64,000 bases of DNA from contig NW_020312817.1 in assembly GCF_003265705.1 (NCBI RefSeq), positions 54,380,259 to 54,444,258 on the forward strand. Direction: 5' to 3'. The position numbers and the translations under genes are program-made. Position 1 is the stretch's first letter. Every line of letters begins with the position of its first letter. Source of the DNA: Callorhinus ursinus. Taxonomy: Eukaryota; Chordata; Mammalia; Carnivora; Otariidae. Positions 47,450 to 58,519 of the stretch are shown here, in pieces. The notes beneath the pieces were generated by a model that saw nothing but the letters and a program-made list of their open reading frames with translations, searched no databases and was not told the DNA's origin.

Positions 47450-47600
47450 TCATTGGGTTCTATGAGCATCATATATGTTACCATTATCATAGAACAACTC
47501 AGAAGTTAAGCAGCTTGGCTTGTTCAAGGTCACCAGCCCATAATCAGCGAACCTGGGATACAAACACAGATCCATTATACTGCATACCCATAGTCTTTGC
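47450..47600 (-). mobile_element. MIR fragment
   Basis: ttgttcaaggtcaccagccc and gaacctgggatacaaacaca. Confidence 0.7.
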
Positions 47601-47744
47601 ACATTTCTATCAGTATAGGAAAATTTCCAGTTACTTTTACATTTATTAATTCCATTTTAAGAAGTTGCATTTTATCATTCTCAAAATGGTATCCCTAACG
47701 CATTTTGCCCAGCATCCCTAACACCTCATATTTGAAAAGTAACT

Positions 47745-47945
47745 TATTTTTTCAAATGCTCTCCATCTTCTCATTTAATTCTCATAGCGTTGGGAAGGAT
47801 GTATTTTAATTCCCATTTTACACATAATGAAAATTGAAATGCAAAGATTTTAAGTGCTTTGCATAAAGAAACCAATTAGTGGCTGAGCCAGCATTCAAAC
47901 TGAAGTCATCTTACTCCACATCCAATACTCTTTTCAATACACAGA
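47745..47945 (-). mobile_element. MIR
   Basis: catttaattctcatagcgtt, ttcccattttacacataatg and gtggctgagccagcattcaa. Confidence 0.8.
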
Positions 47946-48304
47946 TGGAAGGTGACTTGAGACTGAGATTACTGAACAAAAAGTGGAGGAAAAAAGTAAA
48001 ACTTCCAAAAAGACTTTAAAATAATTTCAAGAGTATCACCCTCTTTCCACTCTCTATCCACCAGAGTAACCAAAATTACATGTGCTGTGTACCTTCTACT
48101 TTCTTAAAAAAGAGCTAATAAAAACATATACACATGCATATGATTTTAAAATTTTTAGTGTTTTGAAATACCATCATACTATAGATATTATTTGCAATTA
48201 GATTTTTTTCAGTTTACATTACTCCAGATAAATCACATGGATCTCATTACTTTTCAAGATATGGGAGAATTTACATATGAACATGTTTAAAACAAGGACA
48301 GAAA

Positions 48305-48420
48305 TTCAATTCAACAAATATTTATGGAGTACCTACTATGTACCAGGCATTGTTCTGTGCAGGCTGGGATACAGCAACACATAAAACAAAGTGCTTACCC
48401 TCAGGGTGCCACAGTTTGCC
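48305..48420 (-). mobile_element. L2 3' end
   Basis: caacaaatatttatggagta, cctactatgtaccaggcatt, then ctgggatacagcaacaca. Confidence 0.85.
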
Positions 48421-48701
48421 ACTGTGTAGCCACCCTGCTTTTATCATTAGCAGCTTTAGCATATATGTTTGCCAATACAACGAATAACTTATTATATTAA
48501 CAGTGGCATAAATTCTATACCATGGGTATATAAGAATTTATTCAGCCATGTATTTATTGGTTGACATTCAGTTTATTCTTTGTTTTGATTTTTACAATCA
48601 ATGTTGCAATTAACACCCAAATTACATATATCCAATGTAATAATGCCTTTATTTTTTCTGAAGGATTGGTTTTAAAAGTAGGATTATTGACTCAGCAGTA
48701 C

Positions 48702-48719
48702 GTGTGTGTGTGTGTGTGT
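48702..48719. repeat. (GT)n microsatellite
   Basis: Nine GT units followed by TACATACA. Confidence 0.95.
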
Positions 48720-48764
48720 ATACATACATACATTCACAGACACATCCATAAATACATGGTTTAA

Positions 48765-48890
48765 TTTTTTTAACTTTAAAAAATTTTTTATTTATTTTTT
48801 AAGTAATCTCTACACCCAACATGGGGCTTGAACTCACAACCCTGAGATCAAAGTTGCATGCTCTACCTGAGCCAGCCAGGCACCCCATTT
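48765..48890 (-). mobile_element. Older-type short Can-SINE
   Basis: aagtaatctctacacccaac, ggggcttgaactcacaacc and gagccagccaggcacccca. Target-site duplication atggtttaa at 48756-48764 and 48891-48899. Confidence 0.9.
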
Positions 48891-49159
48891 ATGGTTTAAC
48901 TTTCAATAAATTAATTAAATTTCTTCTAATAAAAGGCTGTTGCAATTATATTCTTCCACCAGGTTATGACAGTGCTGATTTCCCTACATCTTTACCAATA
49001 TTGAATTTAAAGTGTTTGAAAATTCTGCCAAGCTGATAGACAAAAAAAGTTTGATATTACTGACTTGGTCTACATTCCTCTGGCTTTTCTACTAGAGATG
49101 TGGTTGAGCATCCCGATATGTTTATTGACCATTTGTATTTCCCTCCACTTAATAACAAT

Positions 49160-49395
49160 AGCTAATATTAGAGTCGGGCACTGGAATGTGCATCATCTCA
49201 TTTGACTATCACAACAACCCTATCAAAGGGATAGCATCTGCTTTCCTCCAGCCCTTTTACAGATGAGAAAACCATTTCTGAGAGGTTATGAAATTTGCCC
49301 AAGGTCACACAACTGGCACGGTGATGAAATGAGGATTTTAACAAGTCTGACTGTAAGGCTTCTGGGCTTACCTACTACACAAACTGCCTCTCCTG
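49160..49395 (-). mobile_element. MIR
   Basis: ccttttacagatgagaaaac, ttgcccaaggtcacacaact and gaaatgaggattttaac. Confidence 0.88.
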
Positions 49396-50639
49396 CCAAG
49401 GAACATTTTCAAGTCATTCTCTCCAGCCTTATTCCCTCCCTTCTAGTGAAGTCTGAACAACTTGGATAAACACAAATATTTGATGGGTTCCTTTGCAGAA
49501 GACACTACAGTAGATATTATTTGGTGATCTGAAAAAGAGCTCCTGCTCCCAATCTTATTGGGGAGCCAAAATACATTTCATGTAAGGAATATATGTATCA
49601 GGGTTTTTTTAAGGGATTTTATTTAATATTAACGATTATGGTGTGGTGAGCAAATTTGTCAATGTAGAGAAGCAAACAATTACACAAAACTCTGCAGCCT
49701 ACAAAATTGAATACTATTCAAAGAGTAGTGTAGGATATATTGCAAACAATTCAGAAATGAGAGAAATCTGATGTATTTTTGTAGAATAATGTAGGAAACA
49801 GATCACTTTCGAAATGATGGTATTTCTAAAGGAAAGCAATACTAATCTGACTGAATAAAAACCATACGACCCCTCCCAACCCATTTGTCCTCACTAACCA
49901 GCTTCTCCATTCCCCAGGTGTGCTCACTGGCTCTGGTACTATCCACCCAGGTGGTGCTGAAGCAGGTGTTTACTCTCCGCTTTGTGAAACCATGCCCAGT
50001 AGAGCCTTAATAGCCTTGGACTCCTCTTACTTCGAAAATCACCAGCTGTCAACGGACTTCTCCCATGGAAACGCTCTAATCACGCTATTAATGCAAACCT
50101 AAATTCTGCCGTGTCGCAAGGGGTGCCCTGTCAATAATCTTGGTCACAAATTATGCCTTAGACGCAAGCCTTTTACAGGGTTAATAGCTCACCTTTCAAG
50201 ATGCATGTAAATATAACTCATTACACCGTGTCATTCTTGAGACAAGAATATGCATAATAGAAATACACACCTACAAGAAGGTGTAGTTCCTTGAATACAT
50301 ACTGGTTATTTTCTTTTGCTTTTTCTTGCACACATTTCTAACCCAGTGTAGCTTTCAGGTTTACATTAGATGGAATTGCGCCTTCCCTCGGCCATTTCCC
50401 CTAAGCTTTGGAAAGACTCTTATTTCCTGAAATTTAAATCACTGGCTAGCTCTTTCCTGCCCCATTTCCCGTCTCCCTTTTGCTTCTCAGCCTCCTCCTG
50501 TCCGCCTGGGGCTCGATTCTCGAGCAATGGTGTCCACATCCCTTAGTCGACCAAAATGGTATCCAGATTCCGAGGTCTCGGTCCTTGGTGTAGTGTTGCT
50601 TAACCCCAGTACCCCAATACCTCCTCCCGCCCAATCCTC
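49396..50639. other. CNRIP1 upstream region, no recognised repeat
   Basis: Repeat-poor 1.2 kb leading to the CpG island. Conserved regulatory sites are plausible but I cannot point to one. Confidence 0.4.
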
Positions 50640-51700
50640 TCCTCCGCCCGCCCCGCGCGGCTCTAGGAGGAGCCTAAATGTCCTCTTCTCCAGCTGAAGG
50701 GGATTGTGGTGCGTAAGCAGGATTAACTCTCTCGCCCCCAGCTGCGCGGATCTGCCCCAGGCCTAAGGGCCGGAGCGAACCCATCAGGGCGCGCAGGGCG
50801 CTGCACAGGGGCGGGGGATGGGGAAGCTCGGGGCCTCGGAGCTGTCTCCCCGGCGCGCTTCCTTGCGGAGTGGGGCGGAAGGCCACGACCTCCGGAGCTG
50901 GTCCTCAAAAGCCAGGGCGAACGGCCGCAACGGCTCGGGCTCCTAGCTGCAGCCTCCCCTCCGCCACCTCCCTCTCCCGCCCCGAGCTTCCTCTCCGCCC
51001 ACAGCGCTCCAGCCGCTCGGTCGCAGCCCTCCGCCCGGCGGAGCCGCCGTGCTCGCTCCGTGCCCAGCCATGGGGGACCTGCCGGGTCTCGTGCGCCTCT
51101 CCATCGCGCTGCGCATCCAGCCCAACGACGGCCCGGTCTTCTTCAAGGTGGACGGCCAGCGCTTCGGCCAGAACCGCACCATCAAGCTGCTCACCGGCTC
51201 TTCCTACAAGGTGGAGGTGAAGATTAAGCCCACCACGCTGCAGGTCGAGTGAGTAAGCGCGCGCGCCGGGGCTGCCCGACCCCACCTTGGGGTCCGCGCG
51301 GAGGACCGAGGCCCCCGGGACAGCCTGAGCCTCTCCCCGGCCGCTCTGGCCTCGCGTCATGCCCAGCGGCTCAGGGGTGGGGGGAAGAGGTCAGTTCCCT
51401 GTTCCTTTTGGTCCCCTCTTCTGTTTTACGCTTGCTTTTTCCCTATTCACGTGTCCTTCCACCCGTCTCGGGGAGGGATGTTTAAAACAGCGTCAGGAAG
51501 CCAGGGTTGGAGGGAGGGTCGCGGGGGGTTATTTTCTTGTAAATTTTTCATCCCTTCTGCCCAGCCCTCGGCGCACCCCCAGGACCCCGGGTCGTTCACC
51601 TACCGCAATCCCAGCCCTCCTCTCCCCAGCCCTCGCGTCCCGCGGGGTTCTGCCAACCGCGAGGCTGAAGGAGGAAGAAAGGCTGAGGAATGAGGTGTAA
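50640..51700. promoter_or_regulatory. CNRIP1: CpG island with CNRIP1 promoter and 5' UTR
   Basis: The sequence changes abruptly from AT-rich to strongly GC-rich with many CpG dinucleotides, peaking at 50640-51350 and fading by about 51700. It contains the CNRIP1 start codon and first donor, so it holds a TATA-less CpG-island promoter. The 5' UTR probably occupies part of 50900-51069. The start site is not fixed. The CNRIP1 promoter island is known to become methylated in human colorectal tumours, which fits this architecture. Open frames on both strands here reflect low stop-codon density in GC-rich DNA, not extra genes. Confidence 0.85.
51070..51248 (+). CDS. CNRIP1: CNRIP1 coding exon 1 (residues 1-60)
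   Basis: This is the first coding exon of cannabinoid receptor-interacting protein 1. It is a small cytosolic protein that binds the C-terminal tail of the CB1 receptor and dampens its constitutive signalling (known for CRIP1a). Translation from the ATG at 51070 gives [17 protein letters not shown] through TTLQV, plus two bases of Glu60. The donor gtgagtaag begins at 51249. The start context is strong (G at -3, G at +4). The residues form the N-terminal strands of a beta-barrel fold related to RhoGDI. Against human as I recall it, Phe replaces Tyr in GPVFFKV and Thr replaces Ser in KPTTLQ. The exon is extremely GC-rich and lies inside the CpG island. Confidence 0.97.
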
Positions 51701-52535
51701 AGGCGAGGGTGTGAGGTAGTTACTGGGGCTCCCTAAGGGACGCTCCCTATTCCACCATCCATCCCCCCCTACGTGGCTGGAGACCCTGGGGCTGGAGGGG
51801 CAGGCACAAGTCAGAGCACAGCCTCCTCGCCTTAGGCCTAGTCTCACCGTTTTCCTTAACATGTGTTTTTCATTTTCTGCTGAGTTGTTTGTTCATCCTG
51901 GGGATGGTGTCTGGGATTCGCCATATCCTGGCAACAAAAGGATGTTTCTTGGTTTATTTGTGGCAGGGATTATCTCTTCCCTGCTACCACAGTTTGGTGC
52001 ACCCACTAGACTTCTGGCTAGAAAGTCAGAATGGAAGGGTGCCATAGCTTATAGGGAAGTATCTAGGGATGGAGTCCTTTACCTCTCAGCTTCCACCTAA
52101 ATATGGTGTGAAGGCTAATGTGGAAGCGGGGCGTGGAAGGGCTTTGAGTCCACCAGATACCTTTTATAGCTGCAGTCTCCATGGGTAGTCATTAATTCAA
52201 TAAACGTGTGTTGGCCTTCTAGGTGTCAGGCCCTAATTCAAGGACCTAGAACCACACTGGGTTGTTTCTAGTACTCCTGGCCCCCCTGCTTGTCACCAAG
52301 CCCCCAAAGCTCCACACACCAGTTACCTTCACATTTCCCAGTGTTCTGTGCATCTCCATATAATCCAGACTTTTCCTTTCCCTTATTTCCTGGCAAATTC
52401 TCCCAAGTTAACTGTTCTCTATCCCATTTTCTTCAAGGTGGTTCTCTATTTTTTTAACTAATCTAAAATGAATTTGTGTTAATGACAGAACTTTTTCTCT
52501 TTACATTTTAATTTTATCAAGGGTGTTTCATTGCC
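51701..52535. other. CNRIP1: CNRIP1 intron 1, first part
   Basis: Nothing recognised apart from a short L2-like patch near 52190-52250 (ttcaataaacgtgtgttggc). Confidence 0.4.
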
Positions 52536-52735
52536 CTAACCTAGTAGTTCCTAAACTTGAGTGTCTGTCAGAATCACCTAAAACGCTTGTTAAAACTCAG
52601 ATGGCTGAGCCCCACCCTCGAGTTTCCAGTTTACTATGTCTGGGGTAGGGCTTAAAAATTTGTTTTCTAATACATGAGGAGGTAATACTGACAGCTGATC
52701 CAGGGACTAACTCTTGAGAGTCACTAACTTAACAC
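52536..52735 (+). mobile_element. MER5A-type hAT DNA transposon
   Basis: Near full length: tagttcctaaacttgagtgt, cagaatcacctaaaacgctt, gctgagccccaccctcgagt, gagagtcactaact. Its ends are the imperfect terminal inverted repeats of MER5. Confidence 0.9.
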
Positions 52736-52839
52736 AAAGGAATGATGCCAGTGAGAATTTCTGGTTTTGTGGTTGGCTTTGTGTACCCCAAATCATGGGA
52801 TCTCTATTGGAACAGAAAAAAATCATTTAAGAGCTAGTT

Positions 52840-53005
52840 CAGTGGTTCTTGGTTCTCAACCCTACCTGTATATTAGAATCACCTAGAGAAACTTAAAATA
52901 AATTTACCGTGCCCAAACCATACCTGACCACATTGAATTCTAAATTCTGGGGCTTGGGATGAGGCTGGGTATAGGTAAGTTTTTAATAGTCCCACAGATA
53001 AGAAA
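52840..53005 (+). mobile_element. Second MER5-like element
   Basis: cagtggttcttggttctcaa, attagaatcacctagagaaa, attctggggcttgggatgag. Diverged. Confidence 0.75.
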
Positions 53006-53281
53006 CTATAGAGTAGGACTGATAAGAGTTCCACTCAGTCTCGTACAAGTAGTCTGGATGAGAATTCTAAGGTCAGTCCGGAGAGATTAAGTAGTTGCTC
53101 TAGGGTCACGTGACTGGTAAGTTGGAGAACTCAAGCCTCCTGACCTTTCAGAACTTTCTACCCCACCAGATGTCTCCTTTAATCAAACCCTGTAGGATTC
53201 CTGCCTAGGGTTATGGTCCAGACCAGGACAGGGTGCCTAAATTAATTCCTACCATATGTAGTCAACTCCAGTCCATTGCAG

Positions 53282-53432
53282 GAACATTTCCATTGGCGGT
53301 GTGGTTGTCCCACTGGAGCTGAAGTCTAAAGAGCCTGATGGGGACAGAATTGTTTATACGGGCACATATGACACAGAAGGTGTGGCCCCAACCAAGAGTG
53401 GAGAACGGCAACCCATCCAGATCACAATGCCG
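53282..53432 (+). CDS. CNRIP1: CNRIP1 coding exon 2 (residues 60-110)
   Basis: The acceptor gtccattgcag ends at 53281 and the donor gtaaggcc starts at 53433. The 151 nt complete Glu60 and add 50 codons, from [20 protein letters not shown] to QPIQITMP, ending at phase 0. The middle of the barrel includes [13 protein letters not shown]. Val, Ile and Ala replace the Leu, Val and Thr I remember at three human positions, all conservative. Human CRIP1a has 164 residues, so one more exon of about 54 residues is expected. I searched 53433-64000 for FTDIGTFETVWQVKF-like coding on the plus strand and did not find it, so it should lie to the right of this window. No frameshift or stop is present. Confidence 0.97.
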
Positions 53433-53559
53433 GTAAGGCCTGCATGAGGGTGTCAGGGCAAATGGAAACCATAGAAAAGAAAACAATCAGTATCTCCCCT
53501 TAAGAAATAAAGAAAATATTATGAAATTATGAAATATTATTTTAATTCATAGTTTCATA

Positions 53560-54420
53560 TTGGAATCTATTTGTCCATAATATCCTAATACAATTAATTA
53601 AATAATCCATGCTTCTTCAATGGTCAGTCTCAAAGTAATTTCTTATATGGCAAAAAAAATTAAATCTCTTTCTACACTTTCTAATCTATTCCATTGATCT
53701 GTCTATTCTTATGCTAATATGCATTGTTTTAAATGTATTGCTTTTATAGTGTGTTCATGTATTTTGTAACTGATCCTCTTATTGAACTTGCTTACTAAAA
53801 CTTTTCATTTAATCTTGGGTTTTTCAGATTGGCAGTCATAATCTACATACAACTATCATTTTCTGAATCTTCTTTCTAGCCTTACTCCATTGGCTAATGT
53901 TTTTAGAATTCTGTTGCTCACTAATGGTGGTAAAGGATACCCCTTACCACTAATGGTGGTAAGGGGTATCCTTGTCTTCAGGGTTTTACTGTTAGGTACA
54001 GTGTTTTAAATATTTATCGTGTTAAAGCATCCTTTTTTCTAGCTAAGAGATATTTTTTTAAAAGATTTTATTTATTTATTTGAGAGAGCGCAAGCGAGAA
54101 CTAACAGTGGGGAGGGGCAGAGGGAGAGAGAGAAGCAGCCTCCCCGCTGAGCAGGGAGCCCTATGCAGGGCTTGATTCCGGGACCCTAAGATCATGATCT
54201 GAGCCAAAGGGAGATGCTTAACTGACTGAGCAACCCAGGGGCCCCAAGACATTTTTTTTTAATTGGGAGATGTGTTGAATTTTATCTAATTCCTTTTCCC
54301 ATCTATGGAAATAATTGATCTCTTTTGATACATTAATAATTATATAATACACTACCCTTTATTTCCTAAAATAAACCCTACTTAAATGTTACATATTTTT
54401 GAAAATATATCACTAAATTC
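53560..54420 (-). mobile_element. Old L1 ORF2 fragment, split by a Can-SINE
   Basis: Antisense L1 text (tctattccattgatctgtct, tttagaattctgttgctcac, ggtatccttgtcttcagg, gagatgtgttgaattttatc). Contains a perfect 18-bp hairpin at 53933-53973. Confidence 0.75.
54058..54245 (-). mobile_element. Can-SINE in CNRIP1 intron 2
   Basis: Flanks aagagatattttttt and aagacattttttttt form a likely imperfect target-site duplication. The head has decayed (gcaacccaggggcccc). Confidence 0.9.
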
Positions 54421-54479
54421 AATATGCTAATATTTTATTTAGGATTTTTAGATTTCTATTTTATTAATTTTTTATTTGC

Positions 54480-54800
54480 TTGATTCACCAACAAATATAT
54501 GGAGATTTCTTATCTATCAGGCACTGGAGGAGGATTAATGAACAAAATAGATACTCCTGGCTTCATGGGGCTTCTAATCCAGAGAAGGAAAACATACTTC
54601 ATATGTGATTATCAATAATAAAGTAAATAATTATTATACAAAGTGTACTAAAATCATGGTGCCCTTGGAGCATATATCAAGGGTTTTATTCTAATCCAAG
54701 ATTTTGGGGATGGTTTTCGTGAGAAATAAACAATAAATGAGCGTTAAGAGAAGAGGGAACACTTGAGGAAAGAGGAGTTAACAGAGATCAAGAGCTGGGG
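54480..54800 (-). mobile_element. L2 LINE fragment
   Basis: caccaacaaatatatggaga, tatctatcaggcactggagg and ggcttcatggggcttctaat. Diverged. Confidence 0.65.
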
Positions 54801-55469
54801 GGAGAGCGTAATGTGTTGTAATGAAGGAGAGAAGCCCCATGTGGGTGGAGCAGAGAGTGAGGCAGAGACTGACTCAAGATGATAAAGCTGGAGCAGCTTA
54901 GGTGGATTCCACTACCTGATCTCTGAGGCCCCTTTCAGCTCTAACGTGGTATAAGGATTACAAATTTACGCTTAAGGGGATGATGCTAGCTATGTGATGA
55001 AGAAAGTCAGATTCTCAAATACTACCATTTAGGAACACACCAAATAGGACTGAGGGCCAGCAAGTCCCTGTAGGATTCCTTTTTATTGGGCACAGATACA
55101 GAGAGGAGGGCTGCAGATACATCCCAGCATCTCAAGGGATTTGCAGGATTTAAAAAAAAAAATGTTAAGTAACATAGGTTTCAGAAACTTGAGCAAATTT
55201 TTAAAGCAACAGTTCATTTTGACTCAGTTCATTTTCAGATTACATTCCACACATATACATTTTATAGCTGCAACCATTTTATTATGTAATTGTCCAACAT
55301 TCTACATGTTCATTGTTACAGTTTTAATGGCAACATAAGACTCTACCATGCTGTATTGTAATGATTAGACTACTCCTCAGATATTAGATATGTCAATTGT
55401 TCTCATCATAAAAAGTGCTATAATGAACTATTCTGTGCTGCTACTTCAATAGGAGTAAAATTATTTGGT
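54801..55469. other. CNRIP1: CNRIP1 intron 2, unassigned
   Basis: May include decayed LINE sequence near 55190-55460. No exon recognised. Confidence 0.4.
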
Positions 55470-55486
55470 CAAAAGGAATGAATTTT

Positions 55487-55654
55487 TTTTAAAGATTTTA
55501 TTTATTTATTTGAGAGCGAGCAGAGACAGAGGAAGAGGGAGAAGCGGACTCCCCGCCGAGCAGGGAGCCCAACTCAGGGCTCTATCCCAGGACCCTGGGA
55601 TCATGACCTGAGCCGAAGGCAGACACTTAACTGACTGAGCCTCCCAGGCGCCCC
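55487..55654 (-). mobile_element. Can-SINE in CNRIP1 intron 2
   Basis: Perfect 17-bp target-site duplication caaaaggaatgaatttt at 55470-55486 and 55655-55671. Confidence 0.97.
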
Positions 55655-55949
55655 CAAAAGGAATGAATTTTATGGCTGTTCCCACATACGGCCATTTCGG
55701 GTATTTTTTTAAAGTGTTGTATGTGACATTTTACAATGTTAGCAGCAGTATAGAAGTCTGGTGGCTTTGCTATAATTATGACATCATTGGGAATTATTTT
55801 AAAAATAATTTTTCCTAGTTTACTTTTTACTATCATTTACAAGAATGAACATTTCAACATTTAATTTTATTTTTGTGTGTGTAAATTAGTTCTTTCATGT
55901 TTTGTTAATATTTCTATCGAAGATTATTTTTTAAAAATCAGAGTCCTAG

Positions 55950-56173
55950 GAGCACCTGGGTGGCTCAGTTGGTTAAGCCTCCAACTCTTGATTTTGGCTC
56001 AGATCCTGATCTCTCCAGGTCGTGGGATTGAGCCCCACGTCTGGCTCTGCACTCAGCAGTGGAGCCTGCTTGAGATTCTCTCTCTCCCTCTTCCTTTGCT
56101 CCTCCTCCCGCTTGTGTGAACACACCGATGCACTCTCTTTTTCTCTCTCTCAAATAAATAAAATCTTAAAAAA
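55950..56173 (+). mobile_element. Older-type long Can-SINE
   Basis: Target-site duplication cagagtcctag at 55939-55949 and 56174-56184. Body ccaactcttgattttggctc ... gtggagcctgcttgagattc. Confidence 0.95.
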
Positions 56174-56210
56174 CAGAGTCCTAGTAAAGATTTTTTAAAG
56201 ATCTGTCATA

Positions 56211-56406
56211 GGGGCACCTGGGTGGCTCAGTCGTTAAGCATCTGCCTTCAGCTTGGGTCCTGATTCCAGGTCCTGGGATCGAGCCTCGCATCGGGCTCCC
56301 TGCTCCGCGGGAAGCCTGCTTCTCCCTCTCCCATTCCCACTGCTTGTGATCCCTCTCCCGCTGTGTCTCTCTCTGTCAAATAAATAAATAAAATCTTTAA
56401 AAAAAT
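56211..56406 (+). mobile_element. Can-SINE
   Basis: Perfect 14-bp target-site duplication aaagatctgtcata at 56197-56210 and 56407-56420. Only 37 bp separates it from the previous SINE. Confidence 0.97.
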
Positions 56407-56420
56407 AAAGATCTGTCATA

Positions 56421-57215
56421 TCTGTCCTATTTCTCTCAGTATTGCTTTGCTTACATTTTCCATTGTGTAGAAACATAATTACATTTAAACCTCTCATTTT
56501 CCTTTATGATTTCTTATATTTAAATTTGAGAAAGTTATTTTTCCACAGAGTTGACAGTCTATTTTGATTTGTTCCGTAATTTTAGATTTTGTTATTTAAC
56601 TTTTCCCTCATTCAGACTTGATTTATATGTTTATACTGTACATCATCTTACAAAGGATTTAAGATGGTATTAACATTTTATGAGTCTCAGTAGTAAAGCC
56701 TAGGTTCTTACATGGAATGTCCACATCTAGAAGTAAGTGATTGATAGTTGATTTTTCCAACAATGATCACATGGCTTTTGGTATGAGTATTGGCCATGTA
56801 TTTATATCTTATCTGTAATAGGCTGATTCTAAGGAAAACAGAAGTTAGAGAAGTTTTCCTGATTAAGTCAGCAGTTCTAATGTTAAATTCAAATTTCATT
56901 CTAGTAATGAAAGCCTCACATAGCCTTTAACCTATTTTATGACTTTTGTCATCCGTGTCATCAATGTTTCAAGCTTAAGTAAATTACAGACACAACCACA
57001 CCTTCAGAGACAACAAGGAAGTCTTGAAATGTGCAAGTAATCCAATTAATCAAATAGGGGAATCCAGTAAGGGAAGCTGAATTAAGGATATACAAGAGCA
57101 ACTTCTTAGGAGTGTGAAGTTACTTCAAAGTATTTTTTTTTAATTTTTTAATCATTGGACAAATAATGCTGGGATTATTGGCTAGTTGGGGGAAACATCA
57201 CTGTTATTCTTTCCT
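56421..57215. other. CNRIP1: CNRIP1 intron 2, no recognised feature
   Basis: AT-rich. Nothing recognised. Confidence 0.4.
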
Positions 57216-57650
57216 GATACGATACTCTAAAATATATTTCAGATGGTTCAAGGGGTTAACTGTAAAAAGTCAACTTTTTAAAAAATTAATATTAAAAGAA
57301 TTAACCCCAAAAGAAATAGAAGATATCCAAAGCTAAAAATTGAAAGCTTTGATTACATGCACTATAAAATTTCTGTCAAAAATCATGAAGTTAAGGGCGC
57401 CTGGGTGGCCCAGTCATTAAGCGTCTGCCTTTGGCTCAGGTCATGATCCCAGGGTCCTGGGATCGAGCCCCGCATCGGGCTCCCTGCTCCGCGGGAAGCC
57501 TTCTTCTCCCTCTCCCACTCCCCCTGCTTGTGTTCCCTCTCTCGCTGTCTCTCTCTGTCAAATAAATAAATAAAATCTTTAAAAAATCATGAAGTTAAAT
57601 TTTCATTAAGAGAATTTAAATTAAAAGGCACGTAACAATTGGAAAAAAAC
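57216..57650 (+). mobile_element. L1M fragment split by a Can-SINE
   Basis: aaaatatatttcagatggtt ... caaagctaaaaattgaaagc is decayed L1 ORF2. It resumes after the SINE. Confidence 0.6.
57395..57581 (+). mobile_element. Can-SINE
   Basis: Perfect 17-bp target-site duplication aaaaatcatgaagttaa at 57378-57394 and 57582-57598. Well preserved. Confidence 0.98.
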
Positions 57651-57720
57651 TTTTTTTAAAATTTTTTATTGTTAATCACCATACATTACATCATTAGTTT
57701 TTGATGTAGTGTTCCATGAA
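57651..57720 (-). mobile_element. Tiny 5'-truncated carnivore L1 (about 70 bp)
   Basis: Reverse of the L1 3' terminus: aatcaccatacattacatca and gtagtgttccatg, with a T-run at its left. Flanked by aacaattgg at 57636-57644 and 57719-57727. Confidence 0.9.
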
Positions 57721-57727
57721 CAATTGG

Positions 57728-58265
57728 TGAAAAACTTACGTGTAACATGCACTGTCTCCCAGGCTATGTGGCCTTGATTTTCAGCCACTGCCGGTGCAGA
57801 CTTGGCTTGCGGCCCACAGTGACTTTCCACAGCCCCTTACTGCCCACTGAAGCTGAAGTCAGGAAGTAGTCCAGTGATATCTGACTTAGGCTGATGGCAG
57901 TGATCTCTTTATTCAGATATTTCCAGGGGCCCTGGTAGCGGGAGTGAATTACCTGGGTCTAAAAGCTCTCAACCCCAATTTCAAACAACAGTGTTGACTT
58001 GTACCTTAACGTGACTGATGCCCCATTCAGTCCCTCCTAGGGGAGAGTCCAGGTGGAGATTCTGTCTGCACACATCATTCCGTGGTTCCCCTTTTGTTGG
58101 CCCTCTTCAGTGAGAGACTGATGGGAGTTAGGATGAATAAGGTAACAGGGTATGCAAGCTTGTTAGGAGGCTGTGCATGCAGAGGTAGGTAGCCGTATGC
58201 ATGTCCTCCCAAACAGAAAAGTTGTTCCTTTGTGTCTGCTCTGTGGAGTCATTTGGCAAGATCTG
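57728..58265. other. CNRIP1: CNRIP1 intron 2, repeat-free patch
   Basis: Moderately GC-rich, no family recognised. I checked both strands for the CNRIP1 last exon and did not find it. Confidence 0.4.
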
Positions 58266-58510
58266 TAACTTAATATACAAATAATTCTTAGACACCAATG
58301 AGAAAAAAAATAACAATAGGATGTGGGAAAAGGGAAAATAAGCAAAAATAAATAGGCAATTCACAGAAGAAGAAATACAAATAACCAATAAATATATTTT
58401 TAAATGGCTTAATTTCACTATTGGTGAAAAAAATACAAATAGTGCAATACCAATTTTTACCTACAAAATTGGTGAAATATTAAAAAATAATACCAGTTCA
58501 GTGCTAGTGT
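58266..58510 (+). mobile_element. L1M ORF2 fragment
   Basis: aggcaattcacagaagaaga and aaataaccaataaatatatt are L1 ORF2-end text. Confidence 0.6.
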
Positions 58511-58519
58511 ATTTCTTTA

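Noticed and set aside
50870..51360. Several 60-150 codon frames around the CNRIP1 start
   Set aside because: High GC lowers stop-codon frequency. Only the frame from 51070 matches a known protein.
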